IMG/VR virus record: IMGVR_UViG_3300042892_004472
Span: 1-46,391 of that record
Direction: 5' to 3' (one strand)
Source: a virus
DNA length: 46,391 nucleotides
A model generated the notes under the pieces. That model did not search any database, was not told the DNA's origin, and saw only the letters and a list, made by a program, of their open reading frames with translations. Of this stretch, positions 5,793 to 13,056 are shown one piece after another; position 1 is the first letter of the stretch; every line of letters starts with the position of its first letter. The position numbers and the translations under genes were made by a program.

Positions 5793-6383
5793 TCAGCGTT
5801 TTTCCACGATCTTATCAATCAACCCATAATCCAACGCTTCTGCTGCACTCATGAAGGTGTCTCGGTCCATGTCACGCTCGAATTCCTCATAGGTTTTGCC
5901 ACGGCTGTTGTGCTTGACATACAGATCGGTCAGCATCTTTTTCATGTGCATGATTTCTTTGTAGCTGATTTCAATGTCACTGGCCTGGCCACGAGCACCA
6001 CCTGAAGGCTGATGTATCATGTGTCGTGCATGTGGCAGCATCAAGCGTTTGCCTGCTGTGCCGGCCTGTGCTAAAAATGACCCCATTGAGCAGGCTTGCC
6101 CCATCACAATGGTGCTGACATCACATTTGATAAAGTTCATTGTGTCGTAGATGCTCATGCCACTTGTGATCACACCGCCTGGGCTGTTGATGTAAAACAA
6201 GATGTCTGCATCGGGATTTTCACTTTCCAAAAACAACATCTGCGCCACAATCAAGCTGGCCGAATGATCACTGACTTCGGTGTCTAACATCACAATACGA
6301 TCCTTGAGCAAACGGCTGTAGATGTCGTAACTGCGCTCGCCTTTGGAGGTTTGCTCGATTACCATTGGGACTAGATGCGGCAT
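5793..6383 (-). CDS. clpP: ClpP serine protease
   Basis: 196 aa from ATG 6383 (AAGGAA upstream), normal length for ClpP without a long propeptide. Catalytic Ser99 in GQACSMG, His124 in MIHQP and an Asp near 171-173 in the [10 protein letters not shown] region are all present, as are the NSPGG oxyanion-loop segment (66-70) and the C-terminal 'ALDYGLID' signature. ClpP forms tetradecameric chambers fed by ClpX or ClpA in the cytoplasm. The phage also encodes ClpX with an intact IGF loop (31714-32922), ClpS and a second ClpP-like protein, so it may act with phage or host partners. Own promoter at 6411-6440. A longer frame to 6443 would begin in that promoter. Confidence 0.92.
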   Translation of the reverse strand: MPHLVPMVIEQTSKGERSYDIYSRLLKDRIVMLDTEVSDHSASLIVAQMLFLESENPDADILFYINSPGGVITSGMSIYDTMNFIKCDVSTIVMGQACSMGSFLAQAGTAGKRLMLPHARHMIHQPSGGARGQASDIEISYKEIMHMKKMLTDLYVKHNSRGKTYEEFERDMDRDTFMSAAEALDYGLIDKIVEKR

Positions 6384-6410
6384 AAAATTCCTTGTTGTTA
6401 AATATACAGT

Positions 6411-6440
6411 ATTATAGCATTGACCATCACAACAAGTCAA
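6411..6440 (-). promoter_or_regulatory. clpP promoter (TTGACT-18-TATAAT)
   Basis: -35 TTGACT (6435-6440), 18-bp spacer, -10 TATAAT (6411-6416), leader with AAGGAA ahead of clpP. Related to the cassette promoters but with a different spacer sequence. Confidence 0.75.
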
Positions 6441-6503
6441 CACAGTGATTTGTTCATATGTTTCTAAATGTGATAAGTAATATACTTAACTAAAGAGCGA
6501 ACT

Positions 6504-8105
6504 ATGCGTGATATTTTAAACTTACTTGACTCAATATTAGCAGAGGCCCGCGGACTTAGCGGTCGAACACCTGGTGAGCAGTACACCAGAGGCGATGAGT
6601 TGGAAGATCAAATCGTTTTTCAAAATTTAACATTTTATCCCAAAGTTGGGCAGTATCAGACTCAAGATGAAACCCAAGCAGCATTTGATGCAGTACAAGC
6701 ACAGTTACCACATCCTGTTCATCTAATTAATCAACCCAGCAATGCCAACAAAGCGTTTGGTATAGCTACATTTGACACTGCGGTTGGCCCACGATATTTG
6801 GCTAAATTTGCCAAAGAGATCAAACCTGTGTTTGATCAAAATAAATTCTTTCAAACCAAAGACATTCCCGGAGGCTTTGGACAAGCTGATGCCAAAGGCA
6901 GCAAAGAAAAAGTTGGATATAAACCCACTGATGTGTTGACTGAATTTCGAGATCAAACGCCAGCATCGATTCTGGCACAAATTGCTGCACGGTTTGGACA
7001 GAACAGCAACGAGTACCAAGCTGCTGTTATTATTTCCGATGCAACAAGTTTTCCAATATCAGTGCCTGCAGGCAATATGGATTTTACCGGCTTCCGTGAT
7101 TACTTTTGTGAAATGCTACAGCCCATTGCACTTATCAACGGATTACCAGTGAAGGGCAATGCAGCACAAGCTGCTGCAACATTTATGGGCAAAAAAGGAT
7201 TCAGCGATTGCACAGTAAGTTTTAATAAAAGTGTGTCTGGCGAATTGTACGATTCGTTGCTGGTCAGTCCAGAAGGCAAACAAATCAAACTGTCTAGCAA
7301 AGGCGACAAAGGTGCCATGGCTTCCAGTGTGAACTTGTTGACAGCAGTGCGTGAACTCGAAGCTGCGGGAATGACTCAATTTAGAAAACAATACAGTGAT
7401 GTCATTGATATTTTAGGCATCATTGACAAAGGCAATCACGATTCTGGTCCACTGAAATTAGCTGTTGATCAAGGCATGATTACACCGGCCGAAGCACAGG
7501 AAGTGATGAGTTTAAAAAAATATGCAGGAGTTAAAAATTTTGATATTGATGACACAGATGTCACAGACAACTTGAAGAAAATATACAAAGAACGCAGTGC
7601 CAAAGACCCCAGTAGGGTTGTGCCACTGAATCACATGGTGAGTTCAATTGCATATAAAGTTGTTAACTATATCAACCTGAACACCAACTTCTCTGCGGCC
7701 GCAGCCGACATTCTTAACAATTCAGCATTTGTGCAGATGTACACCTTGGCCAAGCAAGGCAAAGGAGAGTTTATTATTCAGGGGTTTAACACAGTATGGC
7801 CTAGCAAACTGTTCACTGATGTTACACTTGAAGCACAAAAGAGTTATTCTAGCACAGCAAGTTCTGGTGGTAAATTGGTCTTTAGCATTAACAAAGATCC
7901 TAAAAAAATTCCAAACCAAGACGATGAATCTGAATCTGCTGTGGCACAGGCCGCTACTAGAACATCACCTGAAGAGTTGGATGCAGTAACACAAAAACGC
8001 TCTGGAATCACTGCCAGGGCCGGTGGTGTTGCAGAGGACGAGGCAGAAGTTGTGAAACCTCCAAGAGATAATGTGTCAGTGTTTGGCCGAAAGCGTCAGC
8101 GCTGA
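6504..8105 (+). CDS. uncharacterised large phage protein (533 aa)
   Basis: Starts MRDILNLLDSILAEARGLSGRTPGEQYTR, a coiled N-terminus seen on several large-phage proteins. Centre (residues ~230-265) contains YDSLLVSPEGKQIKLSSKGDKG. This has the look of a beta-hairpin with an acidic residue followed by QxK, as in PD-(D/E)xK-type nucleases, but the match is weak and I do not assign it. The C-terminus is low-complexity and charged (AQAATRTSPEELDAVTQKRSG). It is the only long plus-strand gene between two minus-strand blocks and overlaps the second ClpP-like gene by 10 bp at the 3' end. A GAGCGA upstream is a poor ribosome site. Confidence 0.75.
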   Translation: MRDILNLLDSILAEARGLSGRTPGEQYTRGDELEDQIVFQNLTFYPKVGQYQTQDETQAAFDAVQAQLPHPVHLINQPSNANKAFGIATFDTAVGPRYLAKFAKEIKPVFDQNKFFQTKDIPGGFGQADAKGSKEKVGYKPTDVLTEFRDQTPASILAQIAARFGQNSNEYQAAVIISDATSFPISVPAGNMDFTGFRDYFCEMLQPIALINGLPVKGNAAQAAATFMGKKGFSDCTVSFNKSVSGELYDSLLVSPEGKQIKLSSKGDKGAMASSVNLLTAVRELEAAGMTQFRKQYSDVIDILGIIDKGNHDSGPLKLAVDQGMITPAEAQEVMSLKKYAGVKNFDIDDTDVTDNLKKIYKERSAKDPSRVVPLNHMVSSIAYKVVNYINLNTNFSAAAADILNNSAFVQMYTLAKQGKGEFIIQGFNTVWPSKLFTDVTLEAQKSYSSTASSGGKLVFSINKDPKKIPNQDDESESAVAQAATRTSPEELDAVTQKRSGITARAGGVAEDEAEVVKPPRDNVSVFGRKRQR

Positions 8106-8671
8106 AGTATTGAAATACTGTCGCAGATGCGGAGTCTCAATGCATCTTCCGCAGTGAGCCATACATCATGTGGCGGTAGTAAGTTTTTGCGAATGTCGTC
8201 TTCGTCAAGCCCAGTACATTCTTGATAGTGCTTGACCATGCGGTGTTGAGTCAGTTCAAACTCTTTCATAGTGGCAAACAGTTCGTGAACCTTGCCTTCG
8301 TTGTACCAAGAGAATTGATGACTTAGTATCGAAGTGTTGGGAGTCAGCACACGGCGTCCGGCACTGCCAGCAAGAAAAATCAACAGTCCCGAACTGGCAA
8401 TCATTCCCAAGCCTACTGTCTTTACAGGAATAAGACTGCTGCGCATCACATCAATCAAGGCAAATGCATCTTGCACATCGCCGCCCTCACTACAGATCAT
8501 CAACAAGAGTTCTTTGCGTTTTTTCTTGGACACAAAGTTTTCATGTAAAATCCATTCGATTACAGGTTTGACTGTTTCGGCATTGATTTCTCCCATCAGC
8601 ACATACATGCCTATGTCGGCCAAGGCCTGTGTGTGGTCTTTGTTGAATTCTGTATCTGTTTGGTTTGCCAT
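8096..8671 (-). CDS. divergent ClpP-like serine protease (191 aa)
   Basis: ClpP/crotonase fold: SEGGD oxyanion loop (61-65), Ser93 in MIASSG, His118 in LSHQF, Asp169 in HDVWLTAEDA, so the Ser-His-Asp triad appears intact. It differs from the 196-aa ClpP in having a longer acidic N-terminus and in lacking the GQxxSMG context, like the ATP-independent or regulatory ClpP paralogues of cyanobacteria and large phages. It could form mixed rings with ClpP or act alone. Convergent with and overlapping the 533-aa gene. Candidate promoter at 8704-8732. Confidence 0.85.
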   Translation of the reverse strand: MANQTDTEFNKDHTQALADIGMYVLMGEINAETVKPVIEWILHENFVSKKKRKELLLMICSEGGDVQDAFALIDVMRSSLIPVKTVGLGMIASSGLLIFLAGSAGRRVLTPNTSILSHQFSWYNEGKVHELFATMKEFELTQHRMVKHYQECTGLDEDDIRKNLLPPHDVWLTAEDALRLRICDSISILQR

Positions 8672-8703
8672 GATGTGATCTAATTAAAGTTATAGTAGTT
8701 AGC

Positions 8704-8732
8704 ATTGTACAGCTAACCAAATTGGTACACAA
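8704..8732 (-). promoter_or_regulatory. promoter with palindrome over the -10 box
   Basis: Minus strand: TTGTGT (8727-8732), 17-bp spacer, TACAAT (8704-8709). The -10 box sits inside an inverted repeat GTTAGC (8698-8703)/GCTAAC (8712-8717), which could be an operator. A separate 9-bp hairpin TTATGGCAC/GTGCCATAA (8737-8745/8750-8758) lies just upstream, at the 3' end of the preceding gene. Confidence 0.5.
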
Positions 8733-8764
8733 CTACTTATGGCACAATCGTGCCATAATCCAAA

Positions 8765-9829
8765 TTAACAACCAGGTCCGCGAACCAGGGATATTTCCAC
8801 TTTGTCCAGCCGGTTTGCCGGCACAGAACCAAGATTGATCAATGTGCTGAATCTCTTGCTGGCCTGGCCGTTTATGGACACTTTGTTGTGGTCCAGCGTT
8901 ACATAATACCAGGCCGCGTACTCGCGATAATCCAGTTCTTTGGCATAAAAGCACTGTTTAAACTGTTCATTGCCGTTCACATCCATAATGGCCACACGAA
9001 CGGTGGGCTGGCTTTGCACCATTTCTTTTCGTATCAGTTCTTGTGCATTGCGATCATCAAAATATGCTGTGGTGGTGGATCCAAATCCACGCCGTTTAAC
9101 AGTCACTTCCGAAGTCACATTGGTACAGCCGGGAAATCTACCGCAGTCGGGTCTTTGATTTATTGCAGCAACAGCTTCGGCTATGCTGTCAATGTACAAC
9201 TTGTTCCAGGACAGATGAAATGCCACTTCTAGTTGCCCATTTCTGTTGGCATCAAAAAATACCCGAGTTGGCGCCAATTCAACATCAAATGCTCTGCGTG
9301 GATAGTCTGCTAGCACAGATTGCAGCAATCGATCTCCGGATACTCGTTCTCGTTGCAACGACTGTATCTGTGCGCTGATTCGTCCGCCGTCAATGGTGCC
9401 GGCTGTTTCGGATTGGTTCAACAATCTATTGGCCAACTTGCTGTGCTTGACCCATATTTTCATGCTGACTTGAATTCTATTTCCCGCCTGCTGTTGTTTG
9501 ACAATTTCAAATCGATCCACATAGCCCGAAGAGTAGGTAATGATTTCGTCCCGTGCTATACGACTGTTGCGCACCGCTGTCTCGCTCACAATCACAGTGC
9601 CCACAGCATGTTCTACTGCCAGTGCAAATCCCTGTTGTCTTGCTTGATCTACAGTGGCACCTTCGCCTACAACTTCTACATAAAGAATTTTTTCTTGGCC
9701 TTCAGCCAGCCATCGAACCAACCCAATGCCCACAGTCCACGGCGTTGGTAAAAATATAGAAAGCACATCAGCATGAGCAGTTGTCAGCACTGCCGCAGTG
9801 CTGATGGCCAGCAGTAAACGCTTGAACAT
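8765..9829 (-). CDS. exported protein with FlgT/LPP20-like N-terminal domain (354 aa)
   Basis: Signal peptide MFKRLLLAISTAAVLTTAHA with likely cleavage after residue 20. Residues ~50-140 (VEVVGEGATVDQARQQGFAL... AVGTVIVSETAV...YVDRFEIVKQ) follow the pattern of the FlgT N-terminal/LPP20 domain: a VxGxG strand, an Ala-rich helix, then a long beta-hairpin. The rest is beta-rich with a Cys pair (CGRFPGC) and a C-terminal Cys. FlgT stabilises flagellar outer rings in Vibrio; here the domain only suggests a periplasmic or outer-membrane location. It starts 1 nt after the stop of the lipoprotein gene, so the two are coupled. Confidence 0.65.
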   Translation of the reverse strand: MFKRLLLAISTAAVLTTAHADVLSIFLPTPWTVGIGLVRWLAEGQEKILYVEVVGEGATVDQARQQGFALAVEHAVGTVIVSETAVRNSRIARDEIITYSSGYVDRFEIVKQQQAGNRIQVSMKIWVKHSKLANRLLNQSETAGTIDGGRISAQIQSLQRERVSGDRLLQSVLADYPRRAFDVELAPTRVFFDANRNGQLEVAFHLSWNKLYIDSIAEAVAAINQRPDCGRFPGCTNVTSEVTVKRRGFGSTTTAYFDDRNAQELIRKEMVQSQPTVRVAIMDVNGNEQFKQCFYAKELDYREYAAWYYVTLDHNKVSINGQASKRFSTLINLGSVPANRLDKVEISLVRGPGC

Positions 9830-9830
9830 G

Positions 9831-10517
9831 TTACTGCATCATTGCAGAACGCACAGTGGGACGAACAGCATTGCTCCGGGCGTCCCATCGATAGACGGTC
9901 ATTACAGTTTTGCCGCTGTTGATCACTTTACCTTCGACCAGGTACAGTCCGCCCAGGATACCCGAAGCTTTCACAGTGATTGTGTTGTTCACAGTGCTGG
10001 CAATTTTCAATGCGTCATTGCGTACAGCAGTGTTGGTTTCGTTGTTGTTGATACGATTGGGATTGACAGCCGTTTCAACTTCGGCGAACTCGTCAGTGGA
10101 CTTGACCACATTGCTTACAAAGTTGTTTTTCTTGTTGTCTGTGGCCTGCTCCAGATTATGACTGATCATTTTGACCGAAGTGCTGCTGGTGATGTTTTCA
10201 CGATTGATAAAATCGTTAAGACTTTTCTTGGCTTCGAGTTCGGCCACACGGAATGATTCTCGCACTGCGGATGCACTGTTGCCCCAGACTGGAGCATAGC
10301 CGGTGGCTTCAATGCTTTCAAGCTCACCTGTGATCAATTTGTATTTGATACGCACTCCGATGCGGGTAAAGTCATTGACTGCCACTTGCTCACTGATGGC
10401 AGTGGTGGCACTGGCACCGGGGTCTGCGCCGCCGCCGGGTTTGAGTGGATTGTTGCTGCATCCTGTGGTCATCATAGCAGCAGCCAATGCCACAGCAGTT
10501 AAAATACGATGTTTCAT
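9831..10517 (-). CDS. outer-membrane-type lipoprotein (228 aa)
   Basis: Lipoprotein signal MKHRILTAVALAAAMMTTGC with the lipidated Cys at residue 20, followed by Ser-Asn (no Asp at +2, so outer membrane is expected). A Gly/Pro linker precedes a domain with a 'IEATGYAPV...SAVRESFRVAELEAKKSL' stretch like LPP20/FlgT-type domains, and a Val/Asn-rich beta region. Transcribed with the secreted 354-aa protein. Two promoters may serve it: 10616-10644 and a weaker one near 10543-10569. Confidence 0.75.
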   Translation of the reverse strand: MKHRILTAVALAAAMMTTGCSNNPLKPGGGADPGASATTAISEQVAVNDFTRIGVRIKYKLITGELESIEATGYAPVWGNSASAVRESFRVAELEAKKSLNDFINRENITSSTSVKMISHNLEQATDNKKNNFVSNVVKSTDEFAEVETAVNPNRINNNETNTAVRNDALKIASTVNNTITVKASGILGGLYLVEGKVINSGKTVMTVYRWDARSNAVRPTVRSAMMQ

Positions 10518-10542
10518 TTCAATACCCTTAAATGTTGATGGT

Positions 10543-10569
10543 GTATTACCACTAAACTTGATTGGTCAA
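10543..10569 (-). promoter_or_regulatory. possible promoter of the lipoprotein gene
   Basis: TTGACC (10564-10569) and TAATAC (10543-10548), spacer 15 bp, or ATACAC at 17 bp. The -35 is good but the -10 and spacing are weak. Confidence 0.35.
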
Positions 10570-10592
10570 CCAGAATTGGTTTGTGTAAATCC

Positions 10593-10633
10593 AAAAAAAT
10601 CCAGCTCATGTATCTAGTGTACACGAACTGGAT
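10593..10633 (-). terminator. terminator hairpin of the FkbM gene (repeat copy 1)
   Basis: Minus strand: ATCCAG (10628-10633) pairs with CTGGAT (10599-10604), with further pairing TCGTGT/ACATGA inside, followed by a run of seven T. Ends ~50 nt below the stop of the FkbM gene. About 40 nt are shared with the element at 11466-11516. A promoter is embedded in the hairpin. Confidence 0.65.
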
Positions 10634-10644
10634 TAATTGGTCAA
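10616..10644 (-). promoter_or_regulatory. promoter embedded in the terminator (copy 1)
   Basis: TTGACC (10639-10644), 17-bp spacer, TACACT (10616-10621). The spacer is the first arm of the terminator hairpin. Drives the lipoprotein/exported-protein pair. Confidence 0.6.
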
Positions 10645-10681
10645 GTGTTGGCAACTCAAATGGTCAATTGTGTTGTTATTG

Positions 10682-11431
10682 TCACACTTGTTGCAGTCCT
10701 GTGGTGGAAATGTTGACCAACCGTTCTTTGGGGGCAACCAACATGTTTTGGTAATCAACCAAATAAAAAGAATAATCGGTAAGGTCTGCCAGGGCTGCTT
10801 TGATTGGTTCGGTTCCGGTGATGAAATACTCAACCCAAATCCACGGACGATGTTGTTTGATTGTGTTGAGAGCCCCAGTCAACGCTGGAACTTCGTATCC
10901 TTCAACATCCAGTTTGAAGAAATCCAGTCTGGGCAAATGCATGTCATCAATGCTTACAATGTCCACCAAACAGTCGGCCATCCAGCTGTCTTCAATGAGT
11001 TTGGTTTGATCGGTCAAAGACACTGTGCCAAAATCTTCTATGCGACTGTAATCCACTTTGGGCAAAGTGCCGATGCCGGGCTTGGCGCCAAGTCCACGGT
11101 TGTGTAGATACACATGATCGTATCCGTTCAAGGCCAAACTGCCACCCAGTGCATGGAACAATTGTCGTTGTGGTTCAAACGAAATGATCCTAATACCGCG
11201 GCCCTGTGTTTTGTGGGCCACAGGCACAGTGAAGAATCCAATGTTGGCTCCGCCATCCACAATCACTGCATCATCGGGCAGTGTGTTGACCAGTGCAAAA
11301 ATATTAGCCAACTCACTTTCGATGTGGGTGCGGCCGGTCTTGACCAAGGCTTCGGCCTGGAACAAACAGGTTCTGGCCACAATAAATTTACCATACACGC
11401 TGTCTAACACTACAAAATTATCTACAGACAC
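10682..11431 (-). CDS. FkbM-family SAM-dependent methyltransferase
   Basis: Rossmann SAM-binding signature DGGANIGFFT, then IISFEPQ and FFKLDVEG, the hallmark motifs of FkbM methyltransferases, which O-methylate sugars or small molecules; phages often place them near glycan genes. Start is uncertain. The frame is open to a GTG at 11485, but that codon is upstream of the expected transcription start of the promoter at 11488-11516. I prefer GTG 11431, preceded by GGAG at 5 nt, giving 249 aa and the usual family N-terminus. No other methyltransferase is in the window. Confidence 0.8.
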   Translation of the reverse strand: MSVDNFVVLDSVYGKFIVARTCLFQAEALVKTGRTHIESELANIFALVNTLPDDAVIVDGGANIGFFTVPVAHKTQGRGIRIISFEPQRQLFHALGGSLALNGYDHVYLHNRGLGAKPGIGTLPKVDYSRIEDFGTVSLTDQTKLIEDSWMADCLVDIVSIDDMHLPRLDFFKLDVEGYEVPALTGALNTIKQHRPWIWVEYFITGTEPIKAALADLTDYSFYLVDYQNMLVAPKERLVNISTTGLQQV

Positions 11432-11465
11432 ATCGACTCCATTTATTCGTTTATGTACACCCAAG

Positions 11466-11505
11466 AAAAAATCCAGCTCATGCACCTAGTGTACACGAAC
11501 TGGAT
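11466..11505 (-). terminator. terminator hairpin of the phasin gene (repeat copy 2)
   Basis: ATCCAG (11500-11505) and CTGGAT (11471-11476) form the stem, with inner pairing as in copy 1 and a T run on the minus strand. It lies 30 nt below the phasin-like stop. Confidence 0.65.
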
Positions 11506-11516
11506 CCATTGGTCAA
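11488..11516 (-). promoter_or_regulatory. promoter embedded in the terminator (copy 2)
   Basis: TTGACC (11511-11516), 17-bp spacer, TACACT (11488-11493). Same arrangement as at 10616-10644; drives the FkbM methyltransferase gene. Confidence 0.6.
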
Positions 11517-11534
11517 GTGATTTTGAACTGAATA

Positions 11535-11816
11535 TTACTTGGCTTTGGCTGTGTTTTGAGCAGAGTAGGCCTTCATGATACCTTCACCAAATTTGGAATA
11601 GTCAAACTTGGCAGCAGCCTGTGCAGCTTTGACTGTTTCAGCAGCAATTTCTTGTGCAGCATCAGTGCTTGCTTTGAATGCTTTTTTGGTGTAGTCAGCT
11701 TGGCTGTCAACAAAATGATTCATTGACTCAGCAATGTGATTGTTTGTGATGAAAGTTTTGATCCAGGTTTTTTTGGCTGTTTGGACAGTGTCCACGAATG
11801 AGTCGGTTGTAAACAT
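11535..11816 (-). CDS. phasin-like protein (93 aa)
   Basis: Ala/Lys-rich all-helical protein with 'HFVDSQADYTKKAFKASTDAAQEI' and a 'KFDYSKFGEGIMKAY' end, the pattern of phasins, which coat polyhydroxyalkanoate granules. Shorter than most cellular phasins (usually 110-190 aa). AGGAG precedes the ATG. Followed by the copy-2 terminator. If correct it points to a PHA-storing proteobacterial host and to phage influence on carbon storage; any amphipathic helical protein could give a similar look. Confidence 0.6.
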   Translation of the reverse strand: MFTTDSFVDTVQTAKKTWIKTFITNNHIAESMNHFVDSQADYTKKAFKASTDAAQEIAAETVKAAQAAAKFDYSKFGEGIMKAYSAQNTAKAK

Positions 11817-11885
11817 AATTTTCTCCTAATTTAAGCGAGTTTACTGAAAATAAGACCCGCCTTATTGCGGCATCCTATGGTTGTT

Positions 11886-11894
11886 ATTATAACA
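11886..11894 (-). promoter_or_regulatory. extended -10 promoter of the phasin-like gene
   Basis: Minus strand TGTTATAAT: -10 TATAAT (11886-11891) with TG one base upstream, no clear -35. The leader contains a GC-rich hairpin CCGC/GCGG around 11855-11875. A T4-late-like CATAAATA also lies near 11898-11905. Confidence 0.5.
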
Positions 11895-11970
11895 CACTTA
11901 TTTATGATTTATGTTGCACTGCCGCAATTTTTGCTGATCTATCTCTCCAAAAAGTTCTAGTTAGGACAAA

Positions 11971-12027
11971 TTAGTTGGATGGTTGATTAAACCATGCTTC
12001 CCATTCTTCATCAGTTACGGGCCACAT
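11971..12027 (-). CDS. possible 18-aa peptide
   Basis: ATG 12027, 1 nt after the stop of the 33-aa membrane peptide: MWPVTDEEWEAWFNQPSN. Very short, acidic, four Trp/Phe. It continues a chain of tightly linked tiny ORFs, which is the only support. Confidence 0.35.
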   Translation of the reverse strand: MWPVTDEEWEAWFNQPSN

Positions 12028-12028
12028 G

Positions 12029-12130
12029 TTACAGTTTCCCGATCAAATGCAGGGTGTTGACCAATGCTAGTCCAAAAGTAACAACAGCTATACTCAGTGC
12101 TATTACCACATTGATGATGCTGTCTTTCAT
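12029..12130 (-). CDS. 33-aa membrane peptide
   Basis: ATG 12130 overlaps the upstream stop (ATGA). One hydrophobic helix (NVVIALSIAVVTFGLALV) with a short basic end. Part of a run of four small ORFs, 12398 to 11971. Function unknown. Confidence 0.55.
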   Translation of the reverse strand: MKDSIINVVIALSIAVVTFGLALVNTLHLIGKL

Positions 12131-12255
12131 GGATGTGCCTTTTCATATATTTCTCTAGCTTGTTTAATGTGGCCGCGGCGTGTCAGCCAAGCAGCACGAT
12201 TAGCAGAACTGATTATTTCAGACAGATCATATATAATTTTAACAATTTTTTTCAT
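12127..12255 (-). CDS. small protein (42 aa)
   Basis: ATG 12255 overlaps the previous stop (TAATG), with AAGGA upstream. 42 aa, two helices with a 'RAAWLTRRGHIKQAREIYEKAHP' C-terminus. Not recognised. Confidence 0.55.
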   Translation of the reverse strand: MKKIVKIIYDLSEIISSANRAAWLTRRGHIKQAREIYEKAHP

Positions 12256-12398
12256 TACCAATTTCCTTTGTGCTGATATACTCTCATCCAATGTTCAACA
12301 TCGCCTGCATTTTTGGGATTCTTACTTGAAACGAACATTTCAATATCTGAAGGCCGATAGAAAACTTGTTGTAAGAGCTGTTTGATAGATTTTAACAT
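12255..12398 (-). CDS. small protein (47 aa)
   Basis: ATG 12398, 47 aa. The C-terminal half (SSKNPKNAGDVEHWMRVYQ) resembles short phage/bacterial proteins in which a 'sKNP...adVExl' helix is conserved. First of four coupled small ORFs; a 15-bp inverted repeat lies 19 bp upstream. Confidence 0.55.
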   Translation of the reverse strand: MLKSIKQLLQQVFYRPSDIEMFVSSKNPKNAGDVEHWMRVYQHKGNW

Positions 12399-12416
12399 TG
12401 TGTGTTTTTCTTTCTC

Positions 12417-12459
12417 ATGGTTTCTACTGAGTTATTTAGTGTCTCTCAGTAGAAACCAT
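12417..12459. repeat. perfect 15-bp inverted repeat
   Basis: ATGGTTTCTACTGAG (12417-12431) and its exact complement (12445-12459), loop of 13 nt. It sits between divergent small genes (minus start 12398, plus start 12536). There is no T run directly after it on either strand, so it is more likely an operator or a leader-RNA hairpin than a terminator. Confidence 0.65.
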
Positions 12460-12535
12460 TAGTATTCTTCAACATTTTTTACACTTGTTTTGGCAGTTTG
12501 AGTAAATATGTTTAACATAACCAAAAGGAAACTTT

Positions 12536-12757
12536 ATGTCATTTTTATCAGCGATTAAGAACTTTTTTGTCAGTACTCCAAAACAAGAATCAACAGTAGA
12601 ATCAGCACCATACAAGATTCCAGAGCCGGCTGCAACTACTCCAATTCCATTGGTGGCGGAAGTTGCTCCTGCGGTGGTTGAAAAGAAAAAGCCGGCTGCA
12701 AAGAAACCGGCTGCGGCCAAGGTTGTTGCTCGCAAGCCACGAGCACCCAAAGTTTAA
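12536..12757 (+). CDS. Ala/Lys/Pro-rich histone-H1-like protein (73 aa)
   Basis: Plus strand, AAGGA upstream of ATG. N-terminus MSFLSAIKNFFVST, a Pro/Ala/Val-rich middle, then a basic tail with AAKKPAAAK repeats, as in histone H1-like bacterial proteins. Likely binds nucleic acid or is a linker-type virion protein (inference). Its stop overlaps that of the convergent 100-aa gene by 3 bp. Confidence 0.65.
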   Translation: MSFLSAIKNFFVSTPKQESTVESAPYKIPEPAATTPIPLVAEVAPAVVEKKKPAAKKPAAAKVVARKPRAPKV

Positions 12758-13056
12758 TTCTGCAACAGGTATCGGATCAAGCCGACACCATCGATCACAA
12801 CCAGGAACACGGAATTGGCCATCAAGCCAAAACTCCGTCTGGTCCAACATGCCCAGGCGCTGGCAAAACAGCCTGCAATAAAAATCGTATACAGTGGCAC
12901 CACTGGAATATTGGGCACAGTGGCTGCAAACATCACAGCAGAAACTACGCTGCAAGCCCAGGCAAATACTTCTGTACAAAAACGCACACGATTGCTGGCC
13001 CAGTCAGTACGAATATACTGACGCACACTGCCGACTGCTTTTGAAATAAAATTCAT
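12754..13056 (-). CDS. conserved phage membrane protein (100 aa)
   Basis: About three hydrophobic segments (~28-48, 51-68, 77-95). The 'GSVRQYIRTDWASNRVRF' start and 'WTRRSFGLMANSVFLVVIDGVGLIRY' end are conserved in cyanophage-like T4-type phages. Function unknown; inner-membrane location expected. Immediately follows uvdE. Confidence 0.75.
   Translation of the reverse strand: MNFISKAVGSVRQYIRTDWASNRVRFCTEVFAWACSVVSAVMFAATVPNIPVVPLYTIFIAGCFASAWACWTRRSFGLMANSVFLVVIDGVGLIRYLLQN

Noticed and set aside
8096-8671. Annotation of the second ClpP-like gene as SppA signal-peptide peptidase
   Set aside because: Length, HQF histidine and the LTAEDA aspartate region fit a ClpP-type triad; SppA uses a Ser-Lys dyad.
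11920-12535. tRNA or ncRNA gene in the low-coding stretch
   Set aside because: No cloverleaf was seen; the stretch is filled by four coupled micro-ORFs and a simple inverted repeat.
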